Below are positions 26,550-35,939 of a stretch of DNA of 64,000 bases, piece after piece. The position numbers and the translations under genes were made by a program. Origin of the DNA: Methanobacterium sp. SMA-27. Lineage in GTDB: Archaea > Methanobacteriota > Methanobacteria > Methanobacteriales > Methanobacteriaceae. The stretch covers positions 2,138,501 to 2,202,500 of the forward strand of contig NZ_JQLY01000001.1 of the NCBI RefSeq assembly GCF_000744455.1, in the 5' to 3' direction. Each line of letters opens with the position of its first letter. Position 1 is the stretch's first letter. Under the pieces are notes generated by a model, which was given only the letters and a program-made list of their open reading frames with translations, had not been told where the DNA came from and made no database searches.

Positions 26550-27581
26550 ATGAGAGCCAGACCCCGAGATTTTATACATACTACCGATGATCTGTTCTTT
26601 GCAACCACAACATATTTACATCCCGATGATCGGATCATTTCATTTTTAAGGTACATACCAGATCAAAATGGGGACCGTTCATTAAATGGTATAAAATATT
26701 CCAAAGTGGACTCAAAACAGGCCTATGAGTTTTTAGGGAAGAATTTTCCAGAATATCTTTTTGACTGCGATATAACAAATGTTTTAATGATGGGTGTGCC
26801 CACTGAGAAAGTAGAGCAAATACTACGGCCTAATTATCGTCTTAAAGAGATAATAGAATCTTCAAACAGAGATAAACTACTCAATAATGTTGTAAAACTT
26901 GCAAATATATTCCATGAAAGTACAGGAATCGGTTATGATAAAATGGGTATTTCCGGTTCTATACTTCCAGGATTGTACAATCCAAATGTATCTGATATGG
27001 ACTTCGTTATTTATGGACTCAAAAATCATAGAAAAGTCATGGAAGCCTTTGCAGATATTAAAAAAGAAAATGGTCCCCTCAAAGGTATTGAAGGAGAATA
27101 TTGGAAACGGCTTTACGAAAAAAGAATAAAAGATAATTCTTTAACCTATGAAGAGTTCAGATGGTACGAAAACCGCAAACACAACAGGGGTATTTTGGAT
27201 GGCACATTGTTTGACATCCTTCAAACTCGAGATTGGGAAGAGATCAAAGGAAGTTATCGTGCAATTAGATATGAACCAATGGGATGTATCGAAATAGATT
27301 GCACCGTTAAAAATGCCCTTGCAGCATACGATAATCCTGCAGTATATCAAGTTGAGGATGTAAAAGTAATTAAAGGAGCAAATGTTCCTATAACCGAAGT
27401 TGCTTCGTATACACATACCTATGCCGGGCAAGCAATGGAAAATGAACGTATAACTGCTCGTGGCAAACTTGAAAAGGTTATTGGGGAAGATGTTAATTAC
27501 AGACTTGTAGTTGGAACAACAAGGGAATCTATTGGAGAATATATCAAATTAAAAAATTTAAACCTAAATATTAATAATTAA
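26550..27581 (+). CDS. Predicted archaeal nucleotidyltransferase
   Basis: 343 residues of an archaeal protein family annotated as predicted nucleotidyltransferase (DNA polymerase beta superfamily). The core [24 protein letters not shown] fits the GS...(D/E)x(D/E) palm motif at about 133-156. C-terminal part holds [37 protein letters not shown], likely another conserved domain. RNA end or small-molecule nucleotidylation is possible; nothing more specific can be said. No Shine-Dalgarno; probably leaderless. Followed 79 bp later by hom. Confidence 0.7.
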   Translation: MRARPRDFIHTTDDLFFATTTYLHPDDRIISFLRYIPDQNGDRSLNGIKYSKVDSKQAYEFLGKNFPEYLFDCDITNVLMMGVPTEKVEQILRPNYRLKEIIESSNRDKLLNNVVKLANIFHESTGIGYDKMGISGSILPGLYNPNVSDMDFVIYGLKNHRKVMEAFADIKKENGPLKGIEGEYWKRLYEKRIKDNSLTYEEFRWYENRKHNRGILDGTLFDILQTRDWEEIKGSYRAIRYEPMGCIEIDCTVKNALAAYDNPAVYQVEDVKVIKGANVPITEVASYTHTYAGQAMENERITARGKLEKVIGEDVNYRLVVGTTRESIGEYIKLKNLNLNINN

Positions 27582-27660
27582 AATATCAGATAACTTTTGT
27601 TATATTCCTTATTAATCTACTTAATTAAAACTAGAAGTTATTATTTGGGGGGTAATTTTG

Positions 27661-28944
27661 ATGGATAATGTTGTGAATATTGGACTTATTGGTTTCGGAA
27701 CAATTGGAAGTGGAGTTGTTGAAACCATTAATAAAAACATTGATCTTTTTGAGAATAAAGTAGGAAAGAAAGTAAAACTAAAAAAAGTTGTTGATCTGGA
27801 TATTACTACTGACAGAGGTGTAGAAATTTCCAGTGAAATACTTTCAACTGATATTAATGATATCTTAGAAGATCCAGAAATTGAAATAGTCATAGAACTC
27901 ATTGGAGGATACCAACCCGCACTTAAATTTATATTAAGGGCCATGGAAAATGGTAAGCATGTAGTGACTGCAAATAAAGCATTACTTGCCAAACACTGGA
28001 CTGAAATTATTTCTTCAGCACAAAAAAACCATGTGAGAATATGTTTTGAAGCCAGTGTCGGTGGTGGAATACCACTGCTTCAGCCACTAAATGAAAGTCT
28101 TTCAGCTAATCATATAATTTCCAGTTATAGCATAATTAATGGAACTGCAAATTATATACTCACCAAAATGTCTGAAGAAGGCAGAGATTTTGATGATGTT
28201 CTCAAAGAAGCACAGATAAAAGGTTATGCCGAATCAGATCCTACTTTTGATATTGAAGGAGATGATACGGCTCAAAAACTTATAATACTTACCATAATAG
28301 GTTTTGGTGTTTATATCAAGCAGGAAAACTTCCATGTTGAGGGCATAACAAATATTACACAAGAAGATATTAATTTTGCAAAGAATGAACTTAATTGCTG
28401 CATTAAACTACTTGCAATTTCAAAATTAGTTGATGGCAAGTTAGAAGTTAGGGTACATCCAACACTCGTGCCAAATGATCATCTTCTTTCAAGTGTGAAT
28501 GGTGTATTCAATGGAGTGTACCTTGTTGGAGATATTGTTGGGCCTGTTATGATGTACGGTCCAGGAGCCGGTATGATGCCTACAGCAAGTGCTGTGGTAG
28601 GTGATTGCATAGACATAATCGAGAATATGGAAAAACCAGTACTTTATGGCCCATCAACTACATCGGTCAAAGCAATTGGTAACATAACAGATTTAAAATC
28701 TAAATATTATATCCGCCTATTAACCGATGATAGGCCCGGTGTGCTCCATGAAATATCCGGAATCCTCAGCCAGCATAATATAAGTATTGGTTCAATGACT
28801 CAAAAACAGCAAGATGAGACTAAAGGAATTCCTATCTTTATGGTGACACATACTGCACTTGAAATGGATATGATAGAAGCTATCCATAAAATTGATCAAT
28901 TAGATTGTGTCAAAGATCAAACTCATTTTATTAGGGTACTTTAA
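27661..28944 (+). CDS. hom: Homoserine dehydrogenase with ACT domain
   Basis: 427 residues. N-terminal NAD(P) Rossmann motif [16 protein letters not shown], then [12 protein letters not shown] and the catalytic region [48 protein letters not shown]. The C-terminal ACT domain starts near residue 345 ([28 protein letters not shown]). It reduces aspartate semialdehyde to homoserine for methionine/threonine/isoleucine. The ATG at 27661 has GGGGGGT upstream; a TTG three bases earlier is not needed. Confidence 0.95.
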   Translation: MDNVVNIGLIGFGTIGSGVVETINKNIDLFENKVGKKVKLKKVVDLDITTDRGVEISSEILSTDINDILEDPEIEIVIELIGGYQPALKFILRAMENGKHVVTANKALLAKHWTEIISSAQKNHVRICFEASVGGGIPLLQPLNESLSANHIISSYSIINGTANYILTKMSEEGRDFDDVLKEAQIKGYAESDPTFDIEGDDTAQKLIILTIIGFGVYIKQENFHVEGITNITQEDINFAKNELNCCIKLLAISKLVDGKLEVRVHPTLVPNDHLLSSVNGVFNGVYLVGDIVGPVMMYGPGAGMMPTASAVVGDCIDIIENMEKPVLYGPSTTSVKAIGNITDLKSKYYIRLLTDDRPGVLHEISGILSQHNISIGSMTQKQQDETKGIPIFMVTHTALEMDMIEAIHKIDQLDCVKDQTHFIRVL

Positions 28945-28952
28945 TTATTTTA

Positions 28953-28960
28953 TTTTTTTT
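28953..28960 (+). terminator. Oligo-T terminator after hom
   Basis: Eight consecutive T residues 9 bp after the hom stop, followed by a second run of six T at 28965-28970; fits archaeal intrinsic termination. Confidence 0.5.
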
Positions 28961-29033
28961 GTAATTTTTTAATCGATAAATTTAATTATAGTTAATACAA
29001 TAATATTAAAATGTATTAATTCGGGTGATAATT

Positions 29034-29833
29034 ATGATTACTGTATCGCTGATAAACGAATATTTGTACTGCCCCTTGAGGGTTTACATAGAATTTGATA
29101 ATCCAGAAATACATAACACTTCAATTGTAGCGTATAAATTATCTCGTGAAGCATTCAGGGGTTTGAAGAAATCCTAAAAAGAAATTTATGGACATTAAAA
29201 GGTAGAATGCAATTTACGGAAATATTAGAAGAGATTTTCAATGATGTTCCAGAGTATTTGGAAACTGTTTATTTGAAATTTGAAGATGAAATAATTGATG
29301 ATGAAGTTGGTATTAGATTCGAAAGCTTAAAGGAAGATCTGAAATACAATTCATGGTTAATAGCTATAAAAAGTCAAAAAATATTAAATAGCGGAATAAA
29401 TGGTTCTGATGCCGTAGATATGCTTTTTCCACCATGTTTAAATGAATTTGCAATTGAAGATAAGGAAGATGGGCTTTTTGGAAAGGTAGATAAAATAGAA
29501 ATTATTGATGGAGTGTATTATCCAATTAAATTTAAAACAAGTTTACCTCCTTTAAAAGGTGTGTGGGATTCCGATGCATTACAAGTAACAGCTTATGCTA
29601 TTTTAATGGAATATGAATTTAATAAAGAAGTACCAGTGGGTTTTGTCAACTACATAAAATTAGGATCTAAAAAACCAGTTCTAATTAATTCATATATAAG
29701 GGAAAAATTCTTGAATGTTTACAACGAACTTTCAGACATACTATACAATGATTATGTTCCTGAAGTTGTTAAAAATCATAAAAAATGCCTTGCTTGTAAT
29801 TACTCTGAAATATGTGATTATAATGTAGGATAA
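29034..29833 (+). pseudogene. Cas4/Dna2-like exonuclease, frameshifted
   Basis: Two frames together make one Cas4-type PD-(D/E)XK protein. The first (29034-29177, 47 codons) begins with ITVSLINEYLYCPLRVYIEF, carrying the N-terminal Cys; the second, starting about 29158, continues as QGFEEILKRNLWTLKGRM and ends with CLACNYSEICDY, the three C-terminal cysteines of the iron-sulfur cluster. One missing base near 29157 would join them. The nuclease site is also weakened: after GKVDKIEI the usual E-x-K appears as PIKFK. No CRISPR array or other cas gene is near, so this is a solo Cas4-like relic or a sequencing indel. Confidence 0.72.
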
Positions 29834-29851
29834 TCTTAAATAATTAATAAT

Positions 29852-29859
29852 AAAAAAAA
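29852..29859 (-). terminator. Oligo-T terminator of the cupin gene
   Basis: On the minus strand this is a run of eight T residues starting about 6 bp after the cupin stop codon. Confidence 0.45.
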
Positions 29860-29864
29860 TGGTT

Positions 29865-30191
29865 TCAGTTTGATCTGATCATAGTTAGAACCATCTTAAA
29901 TCTTTCAATTGCTTTAAGTGCATGAGGATCATTTGCAGGCATAATAATCATTTCTCCTTTTTCTACTATGTTGCTATTATTAGAAATGATAATTTCTGCT
30001 TTACCATCCACTACTTGTACCATTGCATCAAATGGGGCGGTATGTTCGCTTAATCCTTCACCTTTATCAAATGCAAATATTGTAACTGTTCCTGTTTCTT
30101 TTCTAATGATCTCACGACTAACTACAGCATTTTCTTGGTAATCTATTAAATTTTCAACCTTAAATGTCTTACCTAATAGTTCATTGGACAT
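29865..30191 (-). CDS. Small cupin-domain protein
   Basis: 108 residues folding as a single cupin: motif 1 is degenerate (GEGLSEHTAPFDAMVQVVDGKAEI) and motif 2 is GEMIIMPANDPHALKAIE. It keeps two His (SEHTA, DPHAL), so a metal site is possible but not certain. The start is ATG 30191, with GAGGTG 6 nt upstream; a GTG three codons earlier is part of that ribosome binding site. It follows the DUF6448 gene by 22 bp, so the two look co-transcribed. Specific function unknown. Confidence 0.8.
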   Translation of the reverse strand: MSNELLGKTFKVENLIDYQENAVVSREIIRKETGTVTIFAFDKGEGLSEHTAPFDAMVQVVDGKAEIIISNNSNIVEKGEMIIMPANDPHALKAIERFKMVLTMIRSN

Positions 30192-30212
30192 TATATACAC
30201 CTCAACTAATAT

Positions 30213-30734
30213 TTATGGATTAAAATTCTGATTTGTTTTCTCTATATGATTGTACAATTCATGTGAGAATCGAATAAATTCAAGCATGGCGGTTATATAA
30301 TCTCTTGCAGCATCAACATCATTGAGATCATATTCCTTCTTGGACATCATATCTTCAAACCGATTTTCAAACGATTCTTCAATTAAATTCATTAGGAATT
30401 CTTCTAATACAGTTTTATCCCCTATTTCAATTGCTTCTTCTGCCTTGTTGATCACAGGTCCCCAGTTTAGACCAGAATGTTTTATTCCATTGTAAGATTT
30501 TCCATCCCCCAACATATGCAATCTAACCGCAGTTTCAAAAAACCAGTAGTCAGCAACTTCAGCTGCTTCACCACTGAGTTCTCTTACAATAACCACCCTA
30601 TCAAAAGCATCTCTTAACTCTCTTTCATACTCCTTTTTTATATAGGGAATTACATAATTTATATTTTCCATTTCTAATGCGAGTTCAGCGGCTGTTACAA
30701 CCGGCCCATCCATTGTATCACAAAGCGGTGCCAT
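30213..30734 (-). CDS. DUF6448 family protein
   Basis: 173 residues beginning MAPLCDTMDGPVVTAAELALE, which I recognise as the DUF6448 hallmark (xHCDTMDGPVV type). The rest is helical with many acidic residues and a conserved EVADYWFFETAVRLHMLG segment. No signal peptide, unlike many bacterial members. No known activity. First gene of a pair with the cupin. Confidence 0.7.
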   Translation of the reverse strand: MAPLCDTMDGPVVTAAELALEMENINYVIPYIKKEYERELRDAFDRVVIVRELSGEAAEVADYWFFETAVRLHMLGDGKSYNGIKHSGLNWGPVINKAEEAIEIGDKTVLEEFLMNLIEESFENRFEDMMSKKEYDLNDVDAARDYITAMLEFIRFSHELYNHIEKTNQNFNP

Positions 30735-30974
30735 AATTAATATCCCTCATACTTGTTTAGTACAAACATACCCTTTATCATTCCATGAAAAAAAATAAAT
30801 TTTTTTCTAACCAATATCTAATTTATATTTAAGTTTCTTTCAAAATATAGAATTTTTGGTTCATACAGCAAAAATGATGATATTCCTAATTTGATGGATA
30901 AATAATGACATTCATATTTTTAATTAAAGCATAAAAATATAAATCCATAGTAATATATTATAAATGGTGATTTT

Positions 30975-31256
30975 ATGGAAAAGAAGACAGAAGAGCTAAT
31001 GAAAAAGTGTGAAAATCTAGATGATACAACAGTTATGGGTTCATGTCAAGTACTTTTGGATATGATGAAGGAAAAAAATGTTAAACTAGAGGATGACCCA
31101 GAGCAAACATATCTTGGAATGGCTGAAAACCTATCTCCTAAAGATCTTTCTAAAGTACTTGAAATGGCATTAAAAGTTAGAGAAAGCGGAGAAATAAAAG
31201 ATGTTGAGCTTAAAAATGCTGCAAGTAGGATAATACGAGCAATAGAAATGAGCTAA
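30975..31256 (+). CDS. Small acidic protein, copy 1 of a tandem pair
   Basis: 93 residues, unknown family. It is clearly paralogous to the next gene: both have ELMxKCE, a second Cys about 18 residues later, KxVxLEDDPxQxYxxMAENxS, xKVLEMALKxxxSGxIKDxE and a closing AAxRxIRxxE. Predicted fully helical and soluble. The two conserved cysteines (CENL...GSCQV) could bind a metal or form a disulfide. GGTGAT precedes the ATG. Each copy seems to have its own promoter, as 165 bp separate them. Confidence 0.7.
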   Translation: MEKKTEELMKKCENLDDTTVMGSCQVLLDMMKEKNVKLEDDPEQTYLGMAENLSPKDLSKVLEMALKVRESGEIKDVELKNAASRIIRAIEMS

Positions 31257-31421
31257 AATTATTTTCTATAAATTTAATTTTAATCTTACTTTAATTATTT
31301 TTTTAAATACCTTTAAAAGCTGTTAGTTCATGCGAATTACATATCAACGTTAGAATAATTCTGTTTTTATTTAACTAAAAATATAAATCTCTGAAAAACA
31401 ATTATATATTAGGTGTTCATA

Positions 31422-31709
31422 ATGGATGATAAAAAAAACCAAGAACTTATGGCTAAATGTGAAACTATGAAGGATGATCCAGCTTTAATGAAAGAATGTA
31501 AAATTATGCTGGATACAATGGCTGAAAAAAAGGTTGAATTAGAAGACGACCCTAACCAGGACTACACCAACATGGCAGAAAATATTTCTGCAGATGATGT
31601 TCCTAAAGTACTGGAAATGGCGCTTAAAATAGCTAAAAGTGGAAAAATTAAGGATCCAGAAATAAAAATAGCAGCAGAAAGGCTTATTAGAACCTTAGAA
31701 CCCCTTTAA
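31422..31709 (+). CDS. Small acidic protein, copy 2 of a tandem pair
   Basis: 95 residues from ATG 31422 (AGGTG stands about 7 nt upstream; the GTG at 31413 belongs to the ribosome binding site). About half of the residues are identical to the upstream copy, with the same two-cysteine pattern (KCETMKDD...KECKIML). No domain recognised. The pair is a local gene duplication, maintained intact while several nearby genes have decayed, so it is probably functional. Confidence 0.7.
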   Translation: MDDKKNQELMAKCETMKDDPALMKECKIMLDTMAEKKVELEDDPNQDYTNMAENISADDVPKVLEMALKIAKSGKIKDPEIKIAAERLIRTLEPL

Positions 31710-31721
31710 AAAAACTACTGG

Positions 31722-32378
31722 TTAAAATTTCTTTCTCCCAATTTTTTTTATATCAAAAATTGCTGTTTCAGCTACAGCCATAACTGCCATTACACCTGCT
31801 TGAACAGGATCTGTAACTACAAGATCCGCCTTTTCAGTTACACTTCCAGGCATATTGAGACTTATAACAATAACATCGTGTTCAGTTTTTATTTTTTCAA
31901 TACAGGTGGTTATTCTACCTCCCATAAGAGACCCAGCTAAAACTAGAGCGCCAATTCTTGGAAGTCTTCCTACTGCTGAAACTGCTTCTGCAAGTTCGTG
32001 TTCTCCAACTAACGGGATGGTATCTACGCTTATCCTTTCGCCCCTGATGTTATGACGGTCTGCCTCAGTTATGGCACCTTGTGCAACTTGTGCTACCTGA
32101 GCTCCACCACCTATAATTATTATTCTCTTTCCATATATCTCACTCAGAGAACGGTGGGTTTCAACGTTATCAACATTTCCATGGGTACGAATGTTTTTTG
32201 CAAGGGTTTCTATGTCGTCCACATCTTCCAATTCCATATAAACAGATGCAGATTCATCTTTTTCTATGAAAAGGTGAGTATATGAAATATTTATCCCACA
32301 TTTAGCCATCATATCCGTTATATCTCGCAATACTCCCGGTTTATTGTGGGCTTTGATGGTTATTGCATCCTCTTTCAT
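31722..32378 (-). CDS. ACT-domain protein with DUF5612 domain
   Basis: About 218 residues. The N-terminal ACT domain ([28 protein letters not shown]) senses a small ligand, probably an amino acid. The second domain (about 90-215) begins [28 protein letters not shown] and ends with [23 protein letters not shown]; it resembles the methanogen-specific DUF5612. Function unknown. The ATG at 32378 lies 7 nt behind AAAGGAGA; the TTG at 32393 is inside the leader. Convergent with the small tandem paralogue. Confidence 0.72.
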   Translation of the reverse strand: MKEDAITIKAHNKPGVLRDITDMMAKCGINISYTHLFIEKDESASVYMELEDVDDIETLAKNIRTHGNVDNVETHRSLSEIYGKRIIIIGGGAQVAQVAQGAITEADRHNIRGERISVDTIPLVGEHELAEAVSAVGRLPRIGALVLAGSLMGGRITTCIEKIKTEHDVIVISLNMPGSVTEKADLVVTDPVQAGVMAVMAVAETAIFDIKKIGRKKF

Positions 32379-32435
32379 AGTATCTCCTTTCAATTAATTG
32401 TTATTTATATTTAAGTTTGCTTCTATCTAATTAAA

Positions 32436-32921
32436 TTATTCTTTATTCGCTACATTTGAGCCATATCCTGATATTTTACCTGTTAATTCTTTTACTTCAA
32501 CTCTAATTAATGCTAGATTGTTGAGAGAAGTTTTTGAATATTCAAAATTTGCATTTTTGGAATATTTGGCCATTATAATGTCTAGGGCTTCTTTTTTCTT
32601 TTTTGAATCTTCTATAAAATATGCATATCCCCATCCAACAACACTTTTGTATTTCATTCCCCATTTACATGGATTTTGGTCTTTCACAAGCTCAATATTT
32701 ATCTCAACCCTAAATGAAACCCTATTGTTAACTTTTAAGATTTCTATCTTTTTTCCTTCATTTGAAGAGTGGAGGTATAAAGTCTGATTTTTGTATCCAA
32801 TGTTCATGGGTACTATTTAAGGACTGTTATTACTTGATAACGCCAATATGCAATGATCTGCTTCTTGTAATATTGCTTCAATCATATTTTTATTCTTTAT
32901 TTCCTTCTCCTTTCTTCTCAT
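32436..32921 (-). pseudogene. Pyridoxamine 5'-phosphate oxidase-like FMN protein with an in-frame stop
   Basis: From ATG 32921 the frame reads MRRKEKEIKNKN, then ILQEADHCILALSS and NNSP, then TAA (32819-32817), then IVPMNIGYKNQTLYLHSS and the remaining fold with WGYAYFIED. Without the stop this is a complete Nim/PPOX-type flavin-binding protein of about 158 residues; the stop stands where relatives have Tyr (P-Y-I-V-P). One base change would restore it. Reinitiation at ATG 32807 would lose the first beta strand and helix. Confidence 0.75.
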
Positions 32922-32992
32922 CTTCCAATCCTCGATCTATTATACTCTATAATCAGTTTTCTATAAAATAAATTATTTGCAAGATTTTATCC

Positions 32993-33975
32993 TAATGTTG
33001 GAGAATACCCCATCCGTGAGGGTGGGGATGAATACAACCATAATATATTAATAATAATTTAGCAATAAATAATATTATGTTAAGAGCATATAGATATCGA
33101 ATGTATCCGACTAAAAACCAAGAAGAAATGGTTAACAAACATTTTGGAGCATGTCGATACGTGTATAATTGGGGATTAGAATATAAAATTCGAACATATA
33201 AGGAAACATGTAAATCAATATCCCGTTTCGCTCTTAACAAAGAAATAACAACACTCAAACAAAATGAAGTATGGCTCAAAGAAATTAACAGTCAATCATT
33301 ACAAGGAGCTACCCTTAACCTTGATAATGCATTCACAAGATTTTTCAGAGAGAAAAAAGGATTCCCACATTTTAAATCAAAAAAAAATAGAGTACAATCA
33401 TTCAATGTACCACAGAATTACAAAGTTGATTTCGCTAACAATGAAGTATACTTTCCAAAGATAGGATGGGTGAAAACAAAATTACATAGACAATTCAAAG
33501 GCAAACAACAAACAGCAACAATCTCTAAGACAAATACTGGTAAATATTATATCAGTATTCTAATTAATGACGAACAATCTTACCTGAAAAAGTAAAATTC
33601 AATCAGAAAACCACCATAGGATTGGATATGGGATTAACCCACTTCTTAATCACTAGTAAAAGTGTTAAGGTTAATAATCCACGACCACTTAAACAACAGT
33701 TGAAACGACTTAAACATGAACAACGAAAGTTATCACGTAAACAGAAAGGTTCAAATAATCATAATAAACAACAAATCAACCTATCAAAGATTCATGAACG
33801 AATACGAAACATACGTGAGGATTTCCAGCATAAACTTAGTAAATCTATTGTATGTGAGAACCAAGCAATAGCAATAGAGAAATTAAATATTAAAGGCATG
33901 CTACGAAACCATAACCTAGCACAAAGTATAAGTGATGTTGGCTGGGCAGGGTTCATAGATTGTACTTGTGGAGAG
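32993..33975 (+). mobile_element. IS605/IS1341-type element, left end plus truncated tnpB
   Basis: The left end (32993-33040) has the hairpin CCCCATCC-GTGA-GGGTGGGG at 33008-33027 and nearly matches the end of the deleted element near 14.25 kb. It precedes tnpB by about 40 bp. No right-end foldback follows; sequence similarity to TnpB stops near 33950, so the 3' part has been lost. No tnpA is present in the window. Confidence 0.78.
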
Positions 33976-33981
33976 GGATGA
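33077..33981 (+). pseudogene. tnpB: tnpB, frameshifted and 3'-truncated
   Basis: Frame one (33077-33595) gives MLRAYRYRMYPTKNQEEMVNKHFGACRYVYNW, the TnpB N-terminus and wedge region. A shift near 33580 then leads into LPEKVKFNQKTTIGLDMG, with the first RuvC Asp, and IEKLNIKGML, with the RuvC II Glu. After NHNLAQSISDVGW the match ends (AGFIDCTCGEG-stop), so the zinc finger and third RuvC Asp are missing. TnpB is the RNA-guided nuclease of these elements; this copy cannot be active. Confidence 0.85.
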
Positions 33982-34010
33982 TTAATTTTATAACCTTAGG
34001 AGGTTGAAAA

Positions 34011-34364
34011 ATGGGTGAATTTGTTGAGGTTGCATTGGTGGATGAATTAGATGATGGAAACATGCTGATGTCAAATATTAATGGACTAGAAATACTTGTT
34101 ACAAGGGTTGGAGATAATTATTATGGTGCGGATAACCGTTGCCCACATATGGGGGTAATCTTTCAGGGAGGGAAACTTGAAGGAACAATTGTAACTTGTC
34201 CAAGACATCACAGCCAGTTTGACTTGACTGATGGCCACGTAATACGCTGGACAGATTGGACTGGACTTAAATTAACTGCTGCTAAAATATTCAAGTCCCC
34301 ACGCTCTCTTAAAACCCATCAAGTCAAGATAAAAGAAGATAAAATATGGGTAAAGATAGACTAA
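34011..34364 (+). CDS. Rieske [2Fe-2S] domain protein
   Basis: 117 residues with the full Rieske ligands: CPHMG (C-x-H) and CPRHHSQFD (C-x2-H), 20 residues apart. A stand-alone soluble ferredoxin-like Rieske protein; partners unknown. AGGAGG lies 7 nt before its ATG. It begins 30 bp after the end of the tnpB remnant, which may have brought or damaged its original promoter. Convergent with a PadR regulator. Confidence 0.9.
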   Translation: MGEFVEVALVDELDDGNMLMSNINGLEILVTRVGDNYYGADNRCPHMGVIFQGGKLEGTIVTCPRHHSQFDLTDGHVIRWTDWTGLKLTAAKIFKSPRSLKTHQVKIKEDKIWVKID

Positions 34365-34384
34365 ATCAATTAATATTTTGTTTA

Positions 34385-34687
34385 TTATGATTTTTTACAA
34401 AAATCAGCCATTTCATTCATATCATAAAAAATCCTGCAGAAATATTTACATGCAGTTATTAATTCCGATTCACCTTCAGTAGTTAATGAATAAATTTTAT
34501 TGGTATCTGTCTTAATTAAACCTGTATTCTTCAATTCTTTTAATGCAGGATAAATGGTACCGGGACTTGGTTTAGATCCCCTTCTTATTTCCAATTCTCT
34601 ACCAATTTGAGCCCCATTCATGCTTTTCCTGTTGAGAATCCATAGTATTAGATAAGATAAATATCCCTTCATTTCGCAGCAAGCCAT
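34385..34687 (-). CDS. PadR-family transcriptional regulator
   Basis: 100 residues, a winged-helix PadR protein: LSYLILWILNRKSMNGAQIGRELE, then SPGTIYPALKELKNTGLI (recognition helix and wing) and KIYSLTTEGESEL. The short helix after it is the dimerisation arm. The 34698-34709 palindrome just upstream may be an autoregulatory site. The likely target could be the Rieske gene or itself; neither is shown. MACCEMKGYL is the first ATG; MKGYLSYL (34672) is an alternative. Confidence 0.87.
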   Translation of the reverse strand: MACCEMKGYLSYLILWILNRKSMNGAQIGRELEIRRGSKPSPGTIYPALKELKNTGLIKTDTNKIYSLTTEGESELITACKYFCRIFYDMNEMADFCKKS

Positions 34688-34697
34688 GTGGAATGTA

Positions 34698-34709
34698 TTG
34701 GATGTCCAA
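34698..34709. promoter_or_regulatory. Palindrome upstream of padR, possible operator
   Basis: TTGGATGTCCAA has 5-bp perfect arms around TG and lies 11 bp before the padR start. PadR proteins often bind ATGT-N8-ACAT-like dyads; this one differs, so the call is tentative. Confidence 0.3.
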
Positions 34710-34870
34710 CTAATTAACTTTATGTTTTTTATTGCATAACCGATATTTACAGCAATTAAATATTAGAATTAAGAATTCGAAAAAAGTAAAATCCATGATC
34801 AGATAATTTCAAGATGTAATATTGAATTTGATAATTCTTTTAATTTTAGGCGGCTTGTTAACGTATTTTT

Positions 34871-35187
34871 TTAGAGGGTATTATTATTTCTTAGGGTTAC
34901 AGAAGAATTATTTAATAAAGAACCTTGATATCCTAAATTAGATATTAGCGAATAGGATTCGTCGGGGTCAGAAGTGTTGAGTACATCCAATACTCCTTCT
35001 TCGTTGTTTGTATATGCAGATATTGCATTGTTCACAGATGTTACTTCAGTTACATTATGGCCCATTGGATTTTGAAATGAAAAGCCAATGCATCTAAATT
35101 ATCAGGATTTAATGAACTAAAAGACGATACTAAAGCAACTACTATTAAAATGAATATGATCCCCAAAATCTCAATATCATATCTCAT
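34871..35187 (-). pseudogene. Small exported protein, frameshifted
   Basis: From ATG 35187 the frame gives MRYDIEILGIIFILIVVALVSS, a signal anchor, then FSSLNPDNLDA. The frame then runs to a stop, but the sequence continues in another frame (IGFSFQNPMGHNVTEV, later NTSDPDESYSLISNLGYQG) to a stop at 34871. One lost base near 35086 would unite them into a protein of about 105 residues. GGTGTTG precedes the ATG. Family not recognised. An in-frame ATG within the second part (35065) would give a 64-residue fragment without signal. Confidence 0.5.
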
Positions 35188-35603
35188 AAACAACACCACA
35201 TAATACTATGGTAATAATCACATATGAGATTTATTATTCGTTATGAAACAGAGTAAAATTACTTCTCTTTTCTTGAAGTGGGAAATATTAAAAGAAAAAA
35301 ACCTTTATTTATATTGAAGATTTCAATTTATTGAAAACCAAAATAATTTTAATTATATAAATTATTCATATGTTAATTTAAGGTTATAATTGTAATTCTT
35401 ACATTAATATGTAAACAAAGTAAGAATTTATCAGGAATAAAACAATGAAAAAGGATTCAATATTATGAATAAGTTAAAAATAAGATGAAATATCTGTAAT
35501 TAGGGATATTATGGAGTTTTTTTCATCGAACATCCAATATTTTCATTGTTCTTACTATCTTCCATGTTTTAAGAAACATTATTTTGTATAATGAAAAATT
35601 TAT
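35188..35603. other. Intergenic region with nested inverted repeats
   Basis: AT-rich, no gene. Contains ATTCTTAC (35395-35402) matched by GTAAGAAT (35420-35427) and, inside it, TTACAT-TAAT-ATGTAA (35399-35414). These have the 6-4-6 geometry of a repressor dyad but no recognised regulator partner. An ACTTCTC...GAAGT fold lies near 35261-35279. Confidence 0.4.
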
Positions 35604-35626
35604 ACTAACGAACGTTAGTTTTATAT
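35604..35626 (+). promoter_or_regulatory. TetR-type operator abutting a TATA box
   Basis: ACTAACGAACGTTAGT (35604-35619: ACTAAC, N4, GTTAGT) is followed directly by TTTATATAC. The identical 16-mer lies before tetR at 36853-36868. A half site CTAACGA occurs at 35647-35653. Bound repressor would block TBP/TFB. The gene it drives is no longer clear; the nearest plus-strand reading frame is the SIR2 remnant. Confidence 0.6.
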
Positions 35627-35731
35627 ACTATGTCAGCAAACTGTAACTAACGATTTCTTCGATACCTTATCCAGGTAGACATTTTTGTTTCTATAATAAG
35701 ATTTTTATATTTTTGATTCTAATGTAGTTTT

Positions 35732-35939
35732 ATGATTAAAACTCCTACTGTTTTTGTTCTAGGTGCTGGTGCAAGCATACCTTACGGTTATCCTTCAGGA
35801 GAGAAATTACGTGAAGAAATTTGTCATGAATTAGAAGATCCTTCACATCCTTATGGACTTAATGCTTCAAAGTCAAGGATTCTCTGAGAAAGAATTTTGG
35901 AGTTCAGTTCTTCTTTATCCTCAGGAAGATTATGACTAA
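35732..35939 (+). pseudogene. SIR2-domain protein, N-terminal remnant
   Basis: ATG 35732 gives MIKTPTVFVLGAGASIPYGYPSGEKLREEI, the NAD-binding start of SIR2-like proteins of the type found in antiphage defence proteins. The frame stops at 35885-35887 and similarity goes on in another frame (QGFSEKEFWSSVLLYPQEDYD) to 35939, after which nothing remains. A SIR2 domain needs about 250 residues, so this is a relic with a frameshift and a large 3' loss. TTTTTATATTT (35701-35711) may be its old TATA box. Confidence 0.62.

Noticed and set aside
29034..33000. CRISPR array near the Cas4-like gene.
   Set aside because: No regularly spaced direct repeats are seen in the flanks; the gene is solitary.
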